The position numbers and the translations under genes were made by a program. Below are positions 52,001 to 63,790 of a stretch of 64,000 nucleotides of DNA, piece by piece (within the stretch, counting starts at the first letter, position 1; each line of letters starts with the position of its first letter). The stretch comes from Channa striata (taxonomy: Eukaryota > Chordata > Actinopteri > Anabantiformes > Channidae). The stretch lies in NCBI GenBank assembly GCA_033026295.1, contig CM065173.1, forward strand, positions 13,082,517-13,146,516, read 5' to 3'. The notes below the pieces were generated by a model. It searched no databases and was not told the DNA's origin. It saw only the letters and a list, made by a program, of their open reading frames with translations.

Positions 52001-53786
52001 GGACCTATCACGATGCTTCATACGTCAATCTTAACCAACTCATGTTGTTTATAAGAATTTGCTTGACAAACTGCAAAAGGTTGTTGCTGACTTAATAACG
52101 TCATCAAAGTTTTGCTTTTGCAAAGTCATAATGCCTCCAAAATGTCTTAAGATGAAACATGACAAAGGAAAACAGCCACTCATTAACATTACTGGCAAGT
52201 GTTTTTCTGTAAACCAACTCATCAGTGGGTTTAATCTGAGCTCTACTCGTAAAATTAACTCTCATCCATGATGATATTACTGCACCATCATGAATCGCAG
52301 TGATTCTGTGCACTCAACACTGACTGTCGAGCTGGATTCAATTTACTGTCCTGCACTGGAAATTACACAACCAGGAGGAGGGACAAAATTATGACTGCAA
52401 CCAACAATAATTTTCCTTATGCACTAATGTAAACATTATTTTCTCAGTTACAGTAAGTTGCATGGTCTACAACACATTTTAAAAAATAATAAATGCACAT
52501 GTTGTACCCATGAAATATTTGAAATTTCAGCTTGAAAAATGCCAAAAATAATGAACTAATAGTTGCAACTAGATGCAAGATTTTGCATCATCACATGAGC
52601 TTTCAGAGGTAAGTGCAGTACTTTTAGACAGATGGTCAGTTTGTACATCCTTACTGTTGAGCACTTTCAGTGGAAACTCCAGTAAAAGGTCGATCATTAA
52701 TAAATCAGTGAGATGGAATACAAGGGAAATGTAATTTACTCTACAGTTATATGTTATACACTCATGCCAGGAAGTGTGGAAATAAAATATTTCTTTTTGC
52801 TTTTAAATTAACATATGCTTACATTATGTAGCATGTTTTTGCATATTATAGGCGATTTATTACAATTTAGCTGTGCTGTAAAGTAACTACATGTAGTACT
52901 AATTTATTTATTTCTGTTTTCTACTCTTGTGGTAGAGCAGATATATGAGTTTTTTTATTGTTCACACCTCTCTGCCTCAATTTTTCCAGTCCTGGTATTT
53001 ACTCTGAAACAGGTTTTTCTGCACAATGACTGTTGTTACTCCTGGTACATGAATTATATTTTGAGGCACATATATTTTGAGCTTTTGTACTTTTGCTTAA
53101 AGAGTGACTGATTTTCCTTCTGATTCAAAACCTCAGATCAGAAATCATGTTTTTATCAGTTCATGAGATGATGTCATGTAATTCCTCACATCATGGGTCT
53201 TGGAGGACTTGTTCCTCCACAGCTTCTCCAGATGACATCATCTGAACTGAAGACTGGTGGGATCAAGCAGCTGCTTCCTCGCTGAAGTGTGGCTGCTTTA
53301 CTTAAACCTGACATAAACGCGCATCTTTCTAAACCAAGAAACAACCAGTGGTGATGCAAAGTTAAAGCTCCTCTGACACGCAAACGGTGACGGAGCCTTT
53401 GCGTTGCGCCGCCTAACCGCCACCCACCTGATGACCGGGCCGAGCAGCAGCAGGTGCAGGAAGAGGACCAGGGGTCGGTCCCGACCCAGGTCTCTGTGGA
53501 TGAAGGTTAGGGCGAGCTGGATGAGCACGGCGGGCAGCAGCATGAAGGTGATGGTGAAGCCCATCCAGATCACGTCGTCGGTCTTGTGGTACATGCCGCA
53601 GAGGACGGCGGCGGTGACGAACTCGGCGCAGTACAGCAGCGTGGCCAGCACCACGCTGAAGGGGGCATGGACCCGGCTGGGGTTCACCACCACCACCAGC
53701 CCCCCGTTCGGCGCCACCGCGGGACCCTCCTGCGGGTCCAGGTCCGAGATCTCCCGCTCGTGCTCCTCCATGGCCACCTCGCACAT
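46037..53786 (-). CDS. xkrx: XK-family multispan membrane protein (XKRX by position, XK-like in parts)
   Basis: XK-family proteins are multispan membrane proteins; XK pairs with VPS13A, and related XKR8/4/9 act in lipid scrambling. The role of XKRX is not established. Exons in transcript order: 53786-53428, 47783-47527, 46896-46037. All are GT-AG and in phase, giving 491 residues. The ATG at 53786 is the first in frame and gives MCEVAMEEHEREISDLD, an acidic N-terminal extension like that of XKRX. Landmarks are HRDLGRDRPLVLFLHLLLLG, KKEEPYVTISRK, IQAFLGSTPQLTLQLY, NIFCWSAVQL and FMLLFYQFFHPCRRLF, with about ten hydrophobic spans. VCAPLL, EIATRV and the exon 2 block are closest to XK. LHCVC after the last span and the N-terminal extension are XKRX-like. 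Human XKRX sits beside NOX1, hence the symbol; xk is the alternative. Intron 1 is 5.6 kb. Confidence 0.86.
48086..48355. mobile_element. foldback (MITE-like) element in xkrx intron 1
   Basis: A left arm of about 67 bases (48086-48152, starting around TTGTCAGTTTTAAGTTGG) is repeated in inverted form at 48287-48355 with only a few mismatches. Imperfect pairing continues inward (GTGGTTAGT, TTTTGGCCA), so nearly the whole 270 bases can fold on itself. Just outside on the left, at 48001-48030, is CACTGGCCACTTTATTAGGT, a terminal-repeat sequence I know from fish Tc1-like elements. No matching copy was seen on the right. There is no coding capacity. Confidence 0.75.
48351..48381. repeat. short palindrome beside the foldback element
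   Basis: AAATTACTAAT is followed by a short spacer and then ATTAGTAATTT. It abuts the right arm of the foldback element and may be part of it or the mark of a nested insertion. Confidence 0.6.
49764..49783 (+). repeat. poly(A) tract in xkrx intron 1
   Basis: Twenty consecutive A on the plus strand. It may be the tail of an old retroposed sequence, but no recognisable body precedes it. Confidence 0.85.
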
Positions 53787-54430
53787 GATGACACGAAGTT
53801 TGACGAAGACTTCACTCTGACGTCGGCTTCGGCTCGCTGGCGTTGTTGTTCTCGGCTCGTCCCGACGCACCGGGCTCCAGAAGCATCACTTTTTAAACGC
53901 CTTTCCTTTAATGCGCCGTCTCTCCCAACTTTGCACCAAGTTGATCATCGCCGGTGGATCATGGCAGCCGGCTTCGGCACTCGGCTCCGCCGCCGCCCCG
54001 CTCCAGCCGCACGCTCTCTCCCATGGGCTTGTGTTCCCGTCCAACACTGCGTCGTCCTACGTGGCGCCAGCCGCCCGTGAGGCCCCGTCCAACGCCGACG
54101 AACCGCCGCCTCCTGCGCCGAAGTTCCAGCCTTTAGTGAGTTCACAGCACAGGCGCCGCCCGGAGACCAGCGTCCGAACTCTGGGGCTTTGGGACCTTCG
54201 CGTCCGCTCGCTGTTCCGTGTTCGATCACACACCGAGGTTTGCTGCAGCTGTGGCGGGTGGCTCCATGCTCCGGGGGGGCGGGAGGGGGGTGGGGGGAGC
54301 TGGGAGTCTCCCCGTCGGCAGAGCCTCACAGCTGCGGGCAGGTGGCGTTTCACTGTCAACACGACGACGACGGCGAGCACGTAACACGCAGCGCCGCCGG
54401 AAGTGGTGGGCGGGAGCTTCAAAAGTAACA
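53420..54430. promoter_or_regulatory. CpG-rich promoter region of the XK-family gene
   Basis: High CG dinucleotide content covers exon 1 and about 0.6 kb upstream of the start codon, then drops to AT-rich DNA after about 54,430. This fits a CpG-island promoter. Long open frames on both strands here look like by-products of GC content. Confidence 0.55.
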
Positions 54431-54994
54431 GATCAAAGAGAAACGGAATAATTAATGCACTTTTATATAAAAGGGTCAGTCAGTAATAACGGTTAACACG
54501 GTCAGGAGCCGTGAACGGGGATGGACACAGAGGTTCAGGAATGAATAGCTTAGCAAATGTTTTTTATTCTGCAATTAAAGTGAAAAGTTTGTTTAAATAA
54601 TAAATTTATGAACACTGCACCTGTTCTTCTCTGTCCACTGACACACACTGTGCCAGTGTTTTGCAGGTACATTGTACCTTGTAGAACTTCTGTCTGTTCA
54701 GTCTATATCTCAGCGTCATCACCATGTGATGTTCTTCTTGCAGATAAAGATCGTTGTTTATGACTTTTCATGAGGGAAAATAAATCTGGGACTGCTCAGA
54801 TTCCTGATAACTTGTAACTGCCTCAAACCTGCTCAGTATTTTACACATATTAAAAGAACAAATTACAGTAATAAGTACGTCGTTTTCTCAAGCACTAGTA
54901 AATGCACTTAAATCTTTAAAAAAACTTTCTTGTACTTGCGTCTGATGAATCGTAACCTTTGCTTTGATGTTTTCTGCTTGACTTGGATTTTTGC

Positions 54995-55050
54995 TGCCTT
55001 GTAAGTTGCTCTGGATAAAAGCGTCTGCCAAATGAATAAATGTAAATGCA
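54995..55050 (+). repeat. teleost LINE/SINE tail fragment
   Basis: GTAAGTTGCTCTGGATAAAA, then GCGTCTGCCAAATGAATAAA and TGTAAATG. This is a near copy of a tail found very many times in fish genomes, ending in AAATG-type units. Only the last 55 or so bases are recognisable. Confidence 0.7.
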
Positions 55051-56367
55051 CACTTACTATTACCTGACACTGTATGATTAATACAGTTTTAACTACTAGA
55101 AGTACTAAAAGAGTAAGATAAAGCTAGAGTTTTGAATGTGCCATGGCGCTGAGATGAAGCTGAGTCAATATGAACTTGAGTCAAGCTGCTCAGTATTTAC
55201 TTAGATGAACGCAGGAGTGTGACGGCAGCTTTAAGTTAAGTCAGGTGAAATGTAAGTGTGGATTAGTTGCTAGTGAATGTTTTCACCCTCATGCTCAAAG
55301 TCAATAAAAGTCCATAAAACAACAACAATAATCATTGGGAGCTGAGTAAAAGATTTATATGTATATTTCATTCTCCCTTCCTCTTTTCACCAAACTATCT
55401 TTCACTGATGCACAGAGAAACACAATCCTACGTAGTGAGACAATAGACTGTAGCTGTATTACGCACAGTATTTGTCCTGTTCAAGGGGAAGCAGTGTAGA
55501 GGACAAGCATAGAGGGATCAGTTTCGCTGTGCTTCCATTTTTAGTTTCCACCAGCAGGGTGGACTTGTCAAAGTGACCTGCAAGTCTGTGAGAGGAGCAG
55601 CTACATGAACAGGTGCAGTGCAGACAGCCTTTAAAACCACACTCAATCTTCTCATTCACTTTTCCTCATTATTTTACTATTTGTTAAGGCTGAATCCTCA
55701 TTAGACCACGTTAACATATTTTAATCAGGACAAACAGAACCAGTTTGATGATTCCTTAACTGGTTATGCAAACAAGGATCATCTGTTTGCAACGTGCATG
55801 GGGAAGCACAATCTTTAGTGGCCTACGTAAAATTTCCATTGCAAATAGGTTCATATCAACAAGTCACCTAAAATAAGTTCTGTCCTATAGTTTCTTTTTT
55901 TTTATTAAATAAGAAAAAGCCGTGTCTGAAATGGCTTTAACTTCCAGTATGGTAGATGTAAATTTGCTGTCAGTTTCCCATCATCATCAACAACAACAAC
56001 AACATGACAAAGTGATTTGTTCCTTCTATATTTCAACATGAAGTGTGATAGTTTCAACACAGCCCACCCCTAATATGCTCAACTGTTCTTGCTCAAGCAG
56101 ATGTCACCCGAGTGAGACACTAGACTGTGAAGAAGACATGTTGTTTGGTGAAGCAGTTCAGTGGGTCAGTGACTTCAGGCTGCAGAGAGATGGGAGCTGT
56201 GTGGAGGCGTGCCCAGTGAGTTTTCACGGCTGCACTGACTGTTTGTGTTTAAAATTCAAGAGATAGAATTAAAAAACTTGATTTGAGCTAGTATTAAAAG
56301 AACAATTCAACCTTTGGGAAAACATGCTCTTTATTTTGCACCAAGAGTTGGTGGAGAACATATATGC

Positions 56368-56605
56368 TGGCACCAGTGGCTCAGCAGGCACAGTGGTTGC
56401 CCATTGACCACAGGGTTGGTGGTTTGCCGCCTGACTCACCATGCCCATATGTCAAAGTCTGCGGCAAGACACTGAACCCTAAGCCATCCAAAACCCCAGA
56501 CGCTGAGGCCAGTGCATTCTGAGTGCCAGTGTCAAGCCTGGCAGATTGAGAAGGGCATCCAGGGTAAAATATGTGCAGAACGCATGTGCAGAGTGATGCA
56601 AAGGG
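56368..56605 (+). mobile_element. tRNA-derived SINE
   Basis: The head (GGCACCAGTGGCTCAGCAGG) has the layout of a tRNA-like SINE promoter, with degraded A and B boxes. A body with GGCAAGACACTGAACCCTAA follows, then a tail with GAAGGGCATCCAGGGTAAAA, matching common fish SINE/LINE tail wording. It is diverged and unlikely to be active. Confidence 0.6.
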
Positions 56606-57051
56606 ATGAGCTGAAGTGCTGAGAGAGATCACATCTTATCTTTGTTATGCAATGCCAGAAATATATGCTGCAATATAAGCTAAGCTTTGGCCTATGATAA
56701 AGGCTGGTGCAGTGAGGAGGTACAGGTAGCACGGTGTATCTAAGGGTGTGTACGTAAGCAACGGAGCAACACACACCCTGTTATCTATCAAAACTGGGTC
56801 AACAGATTCTTTTCAGTTCATCATTCAGTTAATTCCCTGAATAATCATTGCAGCTCTACTGATGTATCTGTTAGCATTAAAGTAGACAGGCCTATTTCCT
56901 TTCCTTAACTGTTCCTTTATTCTGATATTTTACAATTTTGTAAAGCCCTTACACTTTAACAGAGATTGCAACATCAGCAGTCGGGCTCTTTGGAGTACGT
57001 ATCTCCATGTGGAGAAGTGGACCAGATGGGGTGTAGTCCTCAGCTGCTGTT

Positions 57052-57080
57052 GTTTTTTTTTGTGTGTGTGTGTGTGCGTG
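57052..57080. repeat. (T)n(TG)n microsatellite
   Basis: A short T run followed by about ten TG units with one interruption, in intergenic DNA. Confidence 0.85.
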
Positions 57081-57370
57081 TGCACATGACTCTCAGTGTG
57101 TTTGCACATGCTTTTCTATGGTTGTTTGGACAAATTCATGTTGACTACCATTTCTAGAAAGACATTTTGGCCATGTCTCATAAATGTAAAGCATTGTATG
57201 TTTACCATGTACGTTTATGGATGTAAAGTTTAAGGGTTGACACTTTGTTTTGGACTTAAGATAAGCTTCAGGTTTAGGTTAGAGTTGGAGTAGACATGTG
57301 GCTTTGATAGCTACAGTTTGAAGAATGCATTATGTCAGCGTATGTCCTCACAGCTACAGAAAGACAAACA

Positions 57371-57404
57371 GTGTGTGTGTGTGTGTGTATGTATATGTGT
57401 GTGT
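57371..57404. repeat. (GT)n microsatellite
   Basis: GT repeat interrupted by ATGTATAT, in intergenic DNA. Confidence 0.85.
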
Positions 57405-57622
57405 CTGAGTCACCTGACACAGGGCTGTGGTTAGTCTGGGATGAGCCTACTCAGCAGATCAGAACCTGATTGGATGCTGGTTTAATGACATAATGAGATA
57501 AAACCTGCACACAAATCACTGCCTGAGGTTTCTCAATGCAGCCACTAAACATTAATATTTGCCTAATTTCATTATAGCTTCAGAAGCCTTGGCCCTCTGT
57601 TTTTAGGTTCATGTTGTCTTAC

Positions 57623-57626
<4 letters not shown>

Positions 57627-57665
<39 letters not shown>
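57627..57665. repeat. (AT)n microsatellite
   Basis: About 19 uninterrupted AT units; likely length-variable. Confidence 0.9.
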
Positions 57666-57670
<5 letters not shown>

Positions 57671-60147
57671 ATCATTAATGTGGATTTGTGGGTATAGATG
57701 CTGCAAAAATAAACATGTTCAAAATAAAGTAAAATAAGTATAATCTGCAGACAAAATTTTTCTTAGCTTGTTGAATTTAGTCAGTTTTTTACTGGAACAT
57801 GATGTAAAGATGAGGCCATCTAGTGGTTAGATTGATTATAACAATCAGTTGTACTGATTATAGTATTAATAACATTACATAATGCAGTATGTCGATACTC
57901 TGTAAGAGGTACAGTAGGAAACCAAGTGCTCTACCTGTGTGCAGAAGGGTTTCTTACTCTAGACCCTCTTCTTCTTTGTTTTACGTCGTATTTGCTTTAA
58001 AATATTTATAATGCTTTTTTGCCCATTACTTTTGTTTGTGTTAAAGATAGTTATAATTACTAATGTAATTACTTCATGTTAATTACAATGTTTTCAATGT
58101 TAAAATGGACCTTTTATATTTTCAAGTTATCATGTAGGTTTCCGTATGATTTAGAGTACGTTTTATGTCAAACTCTAAAAGTTTATAAAATGTGCTTGAC
58201 TTGCTGGTCAAAAATTAGAATGTTTTTTCCTCATTAACCCCGAGATTGTTATTTGTTAAATTATAACCATTTCTTATTCAATCCAATCAAAATATATATC
58301 ACATGAAACAACAGTTCAAGAAATGTTTTAGAAGAAGAGTTTTACACTCATTTAAAACACAAGCTGGGTATCAATATCAATATCATTATGCTCATTATGA
58401 CGTCATTATCTACCTGAGTGAGTTGTGTTGCCTCCACTCTCAATGCTTTCAGACCTCAACAGTAAAAGGAGATCACAGCACGTCAAAGATCACACCACAT
58501 CGCAAATTTAGTTCCCCTTGATGGAAATGCTTCCTTTAGTCCAGTTAGAGATGGACCACGTCATCCAATGGGATTACTGCGTGGCTCACAAGATTCTGGG
58601 ATTGGCTGAAATTCCAGTAAACATTATCGAGGCTGCACCTCCCACATGGGGTGACCACAGAATTAGTGTGAGCCTGATTAGTCTAGAAGCTGGTGCATCC
58701 AACATGTTAGTGTTGACAAGCACCCAAGCAAATGCATGGACATAGACCTACTTCTGTAAGTATATACCCTCACCTTCTCTTAGTTTGTTTGATTTTTATA
58801 TTTTAAACATATTACATATAGCATAGTCATTCCATTGTGTCAGGTACAAGTAACTTATAACCCACTGAAATTAAAATGGTTTGTTTTAATCTCCTGGTTC
58901 ACTGCATGTCACCACCCACGTGTGGTGTCCGTTTGTTGTTCATGGGAATTCAAACCAGAAACCTGTCAGTCACCGTTGTTACAAATGAAATATTAACATT
59001 CATTTTTTTAGGTGCTTCATTTTTATTATTCATAATTCTACTGAATATAGTTTCTACTATTTCAGTTTCTTATGCTTTCTGATCACAAAATATACTGGTA
59101 TTTTATACATTTTTATATACTGTATATAGATATATTAACTCACTATGAGCGACATTTACAAGATGAATTTGTGTGGTTCCAAACAACCTAATAAGCGGAA
59201 TTACTGAAAAAGACAAAATTTATCAAATTAAAAATCTGAAATTTGCATGTTTTGTGTTGCAAAAACAACTTTTAGAAATCTCCCTAATAGAGCAAACCCA
59301 AAGAAAAAAATCATCTGACGCAAAGTGCTGATTCGGTCCTGTAAACAGCTCATACTGCTAACTAACTCTGATAACTGCTGACAGTGTTACTTTCTCGCTC
59401 TGTCTAAAGTGTTGGAAGTTCAATTTGCGCCTGTGCAACATTTTTTTCTCAAACACTGAAAACATCCATATTCACAGAGTGGCAGAAACGGTCACGTACA
59501 TATTGTTTTCTTCAGCCAAAACAAATACGGGTCAGCTCATTAACAACATTGTAAAAGCAGGCCAACCTAAACTGGCTTGAGCAGATTAGAGAGCCTGAAC
59601 AGATGCAATGGACAACAGACTGAAAGAGCCGCAAGTGTGTTTTTGCACATGACTATTTCAAACACACCTGCTGTGTGTTACTAGGCTTCAGAGGACTACT
59701 CATATTTCACTGAAGAATGCTTTTACTGCTGTTTCCACATCATCTCATGCTATTATATATTAAGTGTACAGTTGACATGATTTTCATTAAGCAGAGATAC
59801 TTTTTCTTATTTGGTTCAGATTATTCCGACTATTATTTGAAAAAAGAAAAGCTTTGAAATTGATGTGAGCTAAAGATTAGATTAGATGACGGCTATTTTT
59901 AAATTGCGGGGAGATGGAGAGAGACATTTGGCAGTGGAACAATCGCCTGGATGTCTGACCATCTGTAAAAGTCTCCTAAAGCCACGGGAGACAGACACAA
60001 AGCATCTTTGTCTTGCACCTGGCCACACTTCCGGTGAGTCAGCCTGCAGGCCCTGTCTGTGTCACACTAAGGTGGACAATCTGTTTGCAGGTACCGGTTC
60101 CAGAAAGATGGTGGCCACTGTGCTCACCTTGCTCACCTCAAGTAAAC

Positions 60148-60314
60148 ATGTTCAACCTGATGAGCAACTGCTGTACTTGGGTCTCCAAAATACAGGAGCC
60201 AATCAGGTACAAATAAATCATGTCTTGAAAAATAAAAAAATGGTAAAATGAAGGTCCAAAATGTTTTAATTAGTGATGGATGTACTTTCTTTGGCAAATA
60301 AGCACATCCCAGAA

Positions 60315-60369
<55 letters not shown>

Positions 60370-62653
60370 CTTAACCTGCAAATGTGTAATAATCAAACTT
60401 TATCCAAGTTAATAAACTCATACTGTTGTAGAATAAAGGTGTTTCTTACCAACTACTTAATAAAATAAAACAAAACTACCAAAGAGAATTGAACAGACCT
60501 GGTGCACATTTAGCTTTTTTGGTCTGCGCCATTTGTTGAAGCTGTTCCTTTACATTCACTACACTTTTAATTCAGATAATGTATTTACCTGTTCACAGGA
60601 GGGTGACCATTCTTGTGGTTGGTCTTGACAAAGCAGGAAAAACATCCTCTATCAGAGGGATGTTAAGACGTAAGTGAACAATTAACATCAGAAAATTTCA
60701 GCCGTGGAAACCAATAATCAACCTGTATTTTACACTGTGTCTTGTTCAGTTTCCTATGGCGTAGAGACAGGACCCACCCAAGGCTGCGTGCGAAACGAGC
60801 TCAGAGTGGAGAACTACCTTGTCAGCCTGTTGGATGTTGGGGGATCGGCAGAGTCGAGAGGAGCCTGGAGGGAGCTCTATGGAGAAGCCCATGGCATCAT
60901 CTTTGTAGTGGACTCCAGTGACAGGCAGAGAATAACGGAGGTCAAGGAGGTTCTTGATGACCTGCTGAAACAACCAAGAGTGGCAGGAAAACCTATATTA
61001 GTGTAAATACATTTCACTTCACTTTAATTTTGAGCTATTGGCATGCACAGTGCAAACAATGTCCTCTGGTGGTTGATGAGGGATAACAGTGAAAAATAAT
61101 GCAGGAACTGAGAAGCTTGTGCTTTGACATCTTCTTTTTAGGCTGGCCAACAAACAGGACAAAATGAACGCTTTGCTGGGAAGTGACCTGATTGAGATTC
61201 TGTCTCTGGAGAAGCTGGTCAATCAGAGCCGCTGTCTGTGCCATATAGTAAGTATGGCTCCTTATAACAACCGGATCAGACCCAAATCTTTACAGATACT
61301 GAAACAAGGCACAGAGGGCAGATCACCCTGCAGCGCAGAACTGTAGACATGCAGAAAAACAGAGCTTGCTTGTTTCCCTCTCAGGAGCCTTGTTCAGCCT
61401 TAATGGACCTGCGGCGCTGGTCGGACAGAAAGACCTTACGAGGTCTACGCTGGCTGCTGCGCGCTGTTTGCCTGGATTACCCTGAGCTGTGCGCTCGTGT
61501 AGCACAGGACAGCAAGAAGCCTCTGGAGCCAAGAGAGAGGGAGAAGAATGGGAAAACAGAGAAAGTTCGCAGAAAAGCCAAGGTGGAAAGGTGAGAACAA
61601 CCTTTAAATTCAGAGAAACTATGTTTTATATAACGGAATGTTTGCTATAAAGCAACATAAGGTTTTCATTAGCATAAAACGCAATATTTTCTCACCTCAG
61701 AATACGAACAAGCAAATCAGATCTTCGTCAAGCTCATCGACCTAAAGACAGAGAGAAAAAGAACCGGGGTGAAGGAAAGCTGCAGCCCATTCGAAACATA
61801 CTGCAGAAGGTCAGGAGGTCATCTTCTATCATATATAATTCAAAATTTATAAATAAATCAAATACCAGATTAACCAAATATCTTTATTTAAGATGGAATC
61901 AGATACATTTTTCCATATAAAAAATGTACTGTCAAACAACCCTACCAGCTTTTACTCGAACATATGTCTGCCTCTATGCATCTGGTTACAAAATTGAATG
62001 TTTAATTAAACTCACATTTCTCCATTCAGGAGACCACACTGAAAAAGAAGCTGAAGACAAAGAAGAAGAAGCAGCTGGTTAAGGTCAAGGAAGCCGACAG
62101 AGATCAAGAAGTTGCGAATGAACAGGAGGAGGAGGAGGAAGGCGAGGGTGACGGTAATGAAGGAGAACAAGAAAACTCTGGTCACAGAGAGAAAGCCAGC
62201 AGTGCCCTGATCCCACGAAAGCGAGGCAAAATTGAAGCGCATTACCAAGGTGAAAGAAGAGACTCTGGAAGTTCCAGAATCACCAGACAATGGCGAAAAG
62301 CCACTAAAAGGTTGTAATCGCTTAATAATGACCTAAATGTTTTTGCTATTAGCTGTTTAAGAATATAAATTTAATAATTTTTAATCTTATGTCCAACTAA
62401 AGGGGAGAAGATGAGAAAGAGAAAAGCTGTTAAAGTAAAAAGGAAGAATAAGGTCAACACGGAGGAGATGCCCAAAGTTTACTCTCAACAAGTGGACCTT
62501 TCGGCAACTTTTGGTGAGCCTCATCCACTTCTTGCCTCCAACAATCAAATACAATAATACTTTGGACTCTGAAAATGATGACCCTGTCTCCTGATAGATC
62601 TTTACCGAAAAGCTATACTGGCTCTGAAGGAACGTCAGGATCAGGGACAGTGA
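60148..62653 (+). CDS. arl13a: ADP-ribosylation factor-like 13A
   Basis: ARL13 proteins are atypical ARF-family GTPases; ARL13B works in the ciliary membrane, while ARL13A is less studied. Exons: 60148-60206, 60599-60669, 60750-61002, 61142-61247, 61385-61590, 61701-61809, 62030-62249, 62403-62513, 62598-62653. All are GT-AG and in phase, giving 396 residues. It starts MFNLMSNCCTWVSKIQEPIR, with a Cys pair at 8-9 where ARL13B is palmitoylated. The P-loop GLDKAGKT is at 28-35, the G3 motif is DVGGS at 72-76 (Ser where ARFs have catalytic Gln), NKQD is at 131-134 and EPCSAL gives G5. After the GTPase domain comes a Lys/Glu-rich tail of about 190 residues ending DLYRKAILALKERQDQGQ. RVAGKPIL and GLRWLL favour ARL13A over ARL13B. 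The tail is longer than in human ARL13A (290 residues), and no RVxP ciliary signal was seen. Confidence 0.91.
60319..60367. repeat. (AT)n microsatellite in arl13a intron 1
   Basis: About 24 uninterrupted AT units, between arl13a exons 1 and 2. Confidence 0.9.
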
Positions 62654-63790
62654 GGGTGAATCCCGGTTGTGTCCTGCTGCCTGAGTGTGAGCATGTGGTC
62701 CACAGCAGTAGTGCACAGCACACTACAGAACCTCACAAACTCTCACACACAACTCTCTTTTCTTCCCGCTCAATGGCGGGAAAGTCAGGCAGAGACACAG
62801 ATTTTGACTGTGACCACTTCATACAAACTGTCACTTCAGACCTGATCCCTGAACCTGTGGAGAGAAATTGCAAATTCCAAAGAGTGTAGTTAAGGGAAGG
62901 TCCAAATAACCATGTGATAGTAAAAGGACAGTATTTAACAATATACAGCTTAACAATATATTCATGTGTATGTGTGAATTGTGCTTGTTGGACATTACTT
63001 TTCTATGTTGTATGTATCTTTTTATGATTTGGCTTGTAAACAGTATAATGATATGTACTAAAAGGAGCAATGTTGCAATGTTCTTGAAATGTTAAATACT
63101 GTTTCTCCCTAAAATTGTACAACAAATATTTTGTCATTGCATGCATTGAAATTCTTATGTGTGGACATAGGAGAAGTGAACATTTTGTTGCATCATTTAT
63201 ATTTTAACTAAACAATATGCCAATCCATTGTTTCCCCCATTTTTGTTATTTATTGGCTGTCATTTTTCACATCTAAGACCCTCCATGGAAGCCTTCTTGT
63301 TAATATCAACAATTGTCTAAGATGAGTGAATTTTTTTCCTATTTCTGTAAAAATCTGTATTTACCAGATGGTAAGATAGATTTGAGTCTTAGTGCTGCAC
63401 TTTTGGAGTTTCATCAGTGTTGACTGCTGACAAACTGTTCAGGTTAATACAGATTGCGAATGTGTTATTTTTCATTTGTGATCAGATATTTCTAGTCTTT
63501 TATATCAATATCTTTAGTCATTTTCTAAATTGTCATTTGCAGACACTAAAACAAACAATGATTCACCTCTAGTACTGTACAACAGAAGCATTTTAGACAC
63601 TATAGATCCTTCATTTAGTGTGACAACTTGCTGTTTTTTGTTTGTTCTAATAATTATTTTTGATTGTTTAGTTTTTAGTTGAACACAAACTATGTGAAGG
63701 TTCACTTTAGATATTGATCATAAGCACTTCTTGCTGTTTTTCAGGATTTAAAACTAATCTGTCAATAAAACAAATACCAATTTATTCAGA
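62654..63790 (+). other. arl13a: likely arl13a 3' UTR
   Basis: An AT-rich stretch follows the arl13a stop codon with no recognised gene. The best poly(A) signal is AATAAA at 63764-63769, which would give a 3' UTR of about 1.1 kb. The last 200 bases of the window show nothing recognisable. Confidence 0.4.

Larger units (their letters stand above)
54450..60147. other. intergenic region between xkrx and arl13a
   Basis: About 5.7 kb of AT-rich DNA with no recognisable exon. It contains a LINE/SINE tail near 55.0 kb, a tRNA-derived SINE at 56.37 kb and several microsatellites. Unassigned plus-strand frames at 58,303-58,521 and 58,518-58,745 match no family I know. Confidence 0.45.

Noticed and set aside
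53404..54451. Several long plus- and minus-strand frames around xkrx exon 1
   Set aside because: They are antisense or shifted copies of the XK-family exon or of the GC-rich promoter, with Pro/Arg/Ala bias and no domain.
57627..57665. AT-rich palindromic run as an origin or recombination site
   Set aside because: It is a simple AT dinucleotide microsatellite.
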